Below, piece after piece: positions 58,215-64,000 of a DNA stretch of 64,000 nucleotides (its first letter is position 1; each line of letters begins with the position of its first letter). The position numbers were made by a program, and so were the translations under genes. The notes below the pieces were generated by a model. It made no database searches. It saw nothing but the letters and a program-made list of their open reading frames with translations, and was not told the origin of the DNA. Source of the stretch: Cryptomeria japonica (Eukaryota; Streptophyta; Pinopsida; Cupressales; Cupressaceae); assembly GCF_030272615.1 (NCBI RefSeq), contig NC_081410.1, positions 114,608,433-114,672,432 on the forward strand. Reading direction: 5' to 3'.

Positions 58215-59652
58215 TGGAAACTGAAACACAATAAAATGTTTAGTCAAGATTAGTTGTCAACATAAAACTAAACCATTTAAAAGAATTATGAAGGAAGATT
58301 ACTAAACAAGAAGCTAGGAAATAAACAAAATGAAATGAATATGAAACTTCCCCATGATGCTCCCTTGTGTTGGCTCTTCATGTCCTCCTCCTCTCCAATA
58401 TCATGTTGCTATGTGGAGTATGCCCTCAGTTTGAGCACTAGCACAATGGGATGCCAAATGGAGGATGGGAGATCACTGATTATGTCAAGTGTTGAATGAG
58501 GATGCAAATGAAGTATTAGAGGCTAAATAGCAATTCCAACTAATGGAAGAACTAAAGCGTAATACAAAGGGCTTCCTACAAAATATTCAAATTCTAAGTA
58601 GAATAATGATTCATGGATAACTCTTATGTGTGTGTATCCTCAACAATGAAGGAATGAGCACTATTTATAGAGAAAATGGGAAAATGAAAGGTTGAGATTG
58701 ATTTGATTGAGGAAGGGTTAGGATTGCATGAGGAAGTGATGATCCTCAATCCATGGGCTCCTCTTCGAGCCAATCCCATGTTGACAAATGTCAACAAGGG
58801 AAGGCTTGAGAGGAGAGGGACAAAGCATTAAATGCTTGAAGATACATGATGGTTACCATGGGTGGTTAGGTTAATGGATAAAGCTTTTATCCAAGGGGTA
58901 AAGGAATGTGCAAGGGTTAAAGGGTTAGATTTGTCGAAGCCTTTAAGGCTTGAGGGGACTTGATGGTTACCATGGATAGTTAGGTTAAGGGATAAGCGTT
59001 AAACTAAGGGTTTGGGGAATGTGGAAGGGTTAAAGATGGGTTAGGTTGGTCAAAGCATTAAATGCTTGAAGAGACTCGAGGGTTACCATGGATGGTTGGG
59101 TTAATGGATAAGTCTCTAACCAAGGGTCAAAGGTGGGTTAGTTTGGTCAAAGACCCATGTGGGCTTGCTTGTGGAAGGGAGAAGGCATTTAAGACTTTGT
59201 AAGAGCCTTAAATATTTTGAAAAGAGACTCTTCCCCAATCCCTTAGTTTTATTAATGTGCAAACACTTAGAGGGTGATTAGGCTAATAATAAAGGTTTAG
59301 ACATGATTAGAAGGAGGGTTTAATTTGCAACTTGCATTTTCTAGAAAGTGCAAGTGGGTGAGGGATTTATGAATCTAAATAAATATTTATTTATTTAAAT
59401 GTGAAGGATGAGATTTAAATAAATGTTAATTTATTTAAATGCAAGAGGGGGGTTAATTAGACAAATATACTTTATTTATTTACTTAATTGGTAGAACATG
59501 GTTAAATGATTAAATCAAATAAATTCAATAATTTATTTAATTAATAAGAAGAGGGTTAAGATGAATTAATTAAATATTGTTGATCAATGGTTAAACAATC
59601 AAATAAATACTAAGTATTCATTTAATTAACTGGACAGATTTGGGTGTCTACA
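58215..59652 (-). repeat. 3' LTR of a minus-strand Tat-like element (left end approximate)
   Basis: On the minus strand it begins TGTAGACACCCAAATCTGTCC next to a polypurine tract and matches the nested LTR at 55,125-56,955. A TATA box lies at 58,662-58,669. The left edge is inferred by length against the nested LTR. Confidence 0.78.
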
Positions 59653-59672
59653 TTTGCCCCTCTTTGAGACGG
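59653..59672 (-). promoter_or_regulatory. Polypurine tract of the minus-strand Tat-like element
   Basis: The minus strand reads TCTCAAAGAGGGGCAAA directly before TGTAGACACCC, the same tract as at 7,670. Confidence 0.88.
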
Positions 59673-60580
59673 TGCGGTTTATAACATCGTTTCAAAGAAA
59701 AACAAGTAAGCATGGCACATGCCCCAACATGCGCTAGGTTGGTGGGTAGGTATGCCCCCTTGAGAGATGGGACTAAATTTCAAAAATTCGAGCGATCTAT
59801 CTAAATTTTTAAGAAAATTAGTCATGGGAGAATGGGGGATTTTGAATGAGAAAATTAGGGTAAGTCGATAAGTATCCTTAGGTCATATAGTAGATATGAT
59901 GCAAATGTAGTATTGTGGTGCATCTGATTGATGTTATACAATTGATCAATATTGTGTGGACAGTCTGGTACAACTGATTGAATTGTCGCAGTTTTAGTCA
60001 AAGCGTGATAGTTGATGTCAGTTTTTTGCTCAGACAAGATAAAGTCTGAGTAATTGGGTCAAATTGACCTATTGAGACCAAGACAATTGATGTAACTACC
60101 TCACTAAGTCAAGCTATCTAAAATAAATTACTCATTAAGACTTAGACAATTGATGTAATTGTCTATTTAAATGATTATGTTGGATTGATTGAACAATTGA
60201 CAGTTGGGTTCAATAACTTTCTTTGCTTACAGGATGACCTATAGGCAAAGCAACCCCTCCATGTAGAGATGGACGGTGATGAACTTGGCTTCATTGGTTT
60301 GAGGGGACATGATGTAGGGTATGCGATTATAATGACCCAGATAGGATCTCGTTTCATGTGATAGGATTTTTCAAATTCGGCGAAGTCTGAAACTTCCAAT
60401 CTAAGTGGATCCAACTTCTTGCATTTACCTATGTGATTGTCCTAAACCAATCTCAACCATCCATTTATCTTCAAATAATCTATAAATCAAACCATATCCA
60501 AGCCATTTCAAGTGAGAATTGAAGGCAACAAAGTTATGGTACTAAAATTCCTCACCAAAAATTTCATCCCCTGTTTCAAC
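59673..60580 (-). other. 3' internal region of the minus-strand Tat-like element
   Basis: It lies directly upstream (minus strand) of the polypurine tract, so it is element interior. No pol sequence is reached. ACAATTGATGTAA(C/T)T words near 60,082 and 60,145 are weak repeats. A minus-strand frame at 60,175-60,414 (79 codons, MDPLRLEVSD...) has no recognisable motif. The position corresponds to where the element at 1-8.6 kb carries its PMD gene, but I see no PMD motif here. Confidence 0.55.
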
Positions 60581-60584
60581 AAAT

Positions 60585-60800
60585 CATATATATCCATGAT
60601 GTCAAGAGGGTGTTGGTAAGAAATTTTTGTTATTCTCTTATGGTTTAGTTTGCATGCTCTTTTTCTATAGTGGACATGCAACTAAGTGTAGAATATGAGT
60701 TAATTTTGTGAATTATTATATTATTTCATTCTACATTTAGTATGCAATATTTTTAGCACAGCTAATGGAACCTTTTGAAATCATTTCCTCTAAACAAATA
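60585..60800 (+). repeat. Dispersed repeat R, copy 3
   Basis: It matches part of 27,400-27,610 and 28,940-29,150, with CCATGATGTC.AGAGGGT, CTTATGGTTTAGTTTGC and CATTTCCTCTAAA. Confidence 0.65.
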
Positions 60801-61455
60801 GGGCATCTACCCTCTCCTTTCCCTAACCTTTATAAGTTATAATTCCCTCTCACTCTATGGGGGGACTTTATCATCTCCCTTTGTAACCAAAGTGTTCCCC
60901 TAGTCCTTTATAGCTATAGCTAAAGTAGGGGTGTTAAAGCAAGGCAAAGATGGAGCGGCAAAAGAAGAAAGAGAGTAAGGAACAAACCTTATAAAAAGTA
61001 ACAAAGCAATGAATCCAAGGAGAATCGTTAGCCTTATCTATAATGGGGTTTGTTCCTTCTTGTGTTGCAATTTTGTACCCAAATCAATAAATTCCAATAC
61101 TACATTATCTACTTGATCCATTCAATTAAGGAATTTTCTCTATCACAACTTCTCATCGACCCCAACAAATATTAATGAACTTCATTATAGATAGAGCTTG
61201 TATCCAGTTGAGAATAGTTATAAAGTTAGAGAATGCAATCACCATGTTTTGAATAGTTCTAATTTATGTGATCTAATCCCCAATATTCACCAAACAAATA
61301 TCTCATCTTGATCCCACTAGAAGAGATGTTCTCCACCATTCACACTCCCTCTGCCATATATTTAGGTTAAATGTCTCTCTTTATTTTCTTTAAAAATACA
61401 TTGCTCGTGTTATTCTCAACATGATCTCAAAGAGATACAAAGTGTAGAAAACATG
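60801..61455. other. No gene recognised
   Basis: Mixed sequence with no coding signal and no clear repeat family. Confidence 0.45.
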
Positions 61456-61459
61456 AATT

Positions 61460-61640
61460 AAGCATGACCTAACAACACGCCTAACATCACCACATTTAAC
61501 ACCAGACTAGGTCTATCATGAGCACATTCTCATCATATTAACATAAATTATTTAGATCAATTATGTTCATTATTAATATTTATCCTCCATTATTTCATTC
61601 ACCATCCAATTAATTAAATAAATTATATTTATTTCATTAA
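61460..61640 (+). repeat. LTR-like dispersed repeat fragment (copy 4)
   Basis: It shares CCTAACATCACCAC.TTT, GCACATTCTCATCA and the AATTAAATAAATTATATTTATTTC region with 12,340-12,440. Confidence 0.6.
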
Positions 61641-62383
<743 letters not shown>

Positions 62384-62529
62384 ATGCTATTCATTGTGCC
62401 CTAGATCTTGGCTATATTTGACAAATTCTTACAAAATCAAACCATCTCCAAATCATTTTCAAATGAATTTGGAATAAACAAAATTATTCTATTAAAATTT
62501 GAAACAAAGACATTTCATATTCTTTATCA

Positions 62530-63300
62530 ACAAATTATGAGCATAGAGTTTTCATGTTCTCTTGTGGTTTAATTTGCATTTTCTTTCACTTTAATGAAAT
62601 CTCAACAAAGTATAAATTAAGAAATCGTCTTATAAATTGTTATATTATTTCATTCTACATTTAATGTACCCAAAATTATTTTATAACTTCATAAATTTAT
62701 TTCATTTCACATTTAATATGTCCAAAATAATTTTATAATTTTATCAGAATTTTTTAAAAAAATATATATATAATGTTCTAAATTATAATGTGACTTGCTA
62801 CTGTTTTTGGATTAGATTGTGTTAGTATTTTTTTGTATCAACATTTGAAATCACACTTTATGATTCATTCTACTTCTTTAGCTCTCTATAATGTGGTTAA
62901 GCTACATTAATGTTCTAAATTATGAGCATAGAGATTTCATATTTTCTTGTGGTTTAATTTTCATTTTCTTTCATTTTAATGAAATCCCAGCTAAGTATAT
63001 AAATAGTAAATCATCTTATACATTTTATTATTTCATTTTACATTTAATATACCCAAAATTATTTCAAAACTTCATAAATTTATTTCGTTCCACATTTAAT
63101 ATGTCTAAAAGAATTTTATAATTTTATCACATTTTATTTATTTTTTAATATGTAATGTTCTAAATTATAATTTGACTCGCTACTATTTCTAAATTAGATT
63201 GTGTTAGTATTTTTTTTGCATCAACATTGCAAATCATACTTTGTGATTCATTCTACTCCTTTAGTTCTCTATAATATTGTTAAGATACATTAATTTCACT
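62530..63300 (+). repeat. Tandem duplication of about 393 bp (repeat R copies 4 and 5)
   Basis: GAGCATAGAG.TTTCAT.TTCTTGTGG starts at 62,532 and 62,925. The following ATTTCATT, GATTGTGTTAGTATTTTTTT and GATTCATTCTACT..TTTAG words recur in the same order. The two units are diverged but collinear. Confidence 0.85.
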
Positions 63301-64000
63301 TACCCCATTACAACCTCCCTTCCCTTGCTGGCACTTTGATGTGAAAGGATCTATAATAGAAAAATTGGGCTTCAATTTCTCCCCACCTTCACTAAAAATG
63401 TTTATATTGTATGCTAAACATCTTTAAAAAAATATGTGAAGCTAAACACTATGAATTTAACATCTTAAGGACAATTACTTTTTAGTGAATTTCAGGTAAT
63501 TGAAAAGTCTAATTCGAATTTGAAATAATATTTTCTAGAGTTTGAGGATTTATTTAGTAATGTTTAAGGATTTAAGATACTATTTTACAATACGATGTTT
63601 AAAGTACAAATTTTGGTATCTAAAAGTATTCAAGATTTTTGATAGTTTAGATTTAAAAAATTTGTAACCTTTCAAAATTTTGGTTGGGAAAAAATTGATA
63701 TTTATTGATTTGTCTTAATAATTTGAAATCTGAAACAATAATAAGAAAATATTCTCACCATAAGAAAAAACAAGGTCAATTGTGATCAACCCAAAAGAAT
63801 GTGTCATAGATAATATTAATTAAACTTGGGCTTATGATGATGGGCAGGGCTGTAATATTATGGATAGAGAGCAAATATCTTGGGATATGTCTCTTCAGTT
63901 GGATCACTTAATGGAGATTGACAGAGTTGTGTAAATTTGTTTTGGACTCGACTTGTGATCCTTTCCATTTTGTATCTATTTATGTGGTTTAATAAAAAAA
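63301..64000. other. No gene recognised
   Basis: AT-rich sequence to the window edge without coding signals. Confidence 0.5.

Noticed and set aside
59673-60580. A PMD gene in the minus-strand Tat-like element, by analogy with the first element
   Set aside because: No PMD motifs are found in any frame. The short frame at 60,175-60,414 has no recognisable similarity.

Overview
The window looks like intergenic heterochromatin of a large-genome seed plant, most plausibly a conifer. That is inferred from AT-rich, heavily nested and eroded LTR retrotransposons, TATA boxes inside long LTRs, plant-only domains (plant mobile domain, second archaeal-type RNase H, DUF4283) and the absence of any ordinary cellular gene I can recognise. 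No species can be fixed from the sequence alone. Almost everything identifiable is transposable-element DNA, layered by successive insertions; boundaries marked with target-site duplications (TSDs) below were read directly from the sequence.

Region by region. 1-8.6 kb: the 3' half of a well-preserved Tat/Ogre-lineage Ty3/gypsy element on the + strand. It has an open pol frame (RT, RNase H, second RNase H, integrase), a tandem-repeat-rich 3' region and a 3' LTR. Between pol and the LTR lies an antisense plant mobile domain (PMD) gene that appears complete: TATA box, 22-codon first exon, GTAAGT donor, 807-bp intron filled with minisatellites, branch point and acceptor, and a long second exon, for 671 aa in all. 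8.65-10.1 kb: polypurine tract (PPT) and LTR of a second, related element. 12.551-19.935 kb: a full-length but dead Ty1/copia element (- strand) with LTRs, PBS, PPT and a perfect GGGTT TSD, sitting in degenerate telomere-like repeats. 20.5-22 kb: the 3' end of another copia element. 22-24 kb and 27.8-28.3 kb: DUF4283-type remnants. 24.722-26.165 kb: a solo LTR with a perfect ATACT TSD. 29.2-31.4 kb: old repeats and tandem duplications.

32.531-52.134 kb is one dead chromovirus (Ty3/gypsy, - strand; TSD GATAT). It was split by a solo LTR of its own family (35.988-36.762 kb, TSD CAAAC) and by a 12.65-kb hAT-type DNA transposon (37.276-49.927 kb, near-perfect 8-bp TSD). The hAT element carries a decayed transposase (- strand), a long decayed multi-domain gene of unknown function on the + strand, a small possible gene at its left end, and a tandem array with a period of about 266 bp. 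The chromovirus itself landed in a GA-rich microsatellite. 53.872-57.186 kb: a solo LTR containing a second solo LTR. 58.2-60.5 kb: LTR, PPT and 3' internal region of a minus-strand Tat-like element. 60.5-64 kb: dispersed repeat fragments, a CT microsatellite and a tandem duplication.

The most promising biology is the spliced antisense PMD gene inside the intact-looking Tat element, followed by the cargo-bearing giant hAT element. The rest is genome archaeology whose insertion order can be reconstructed.
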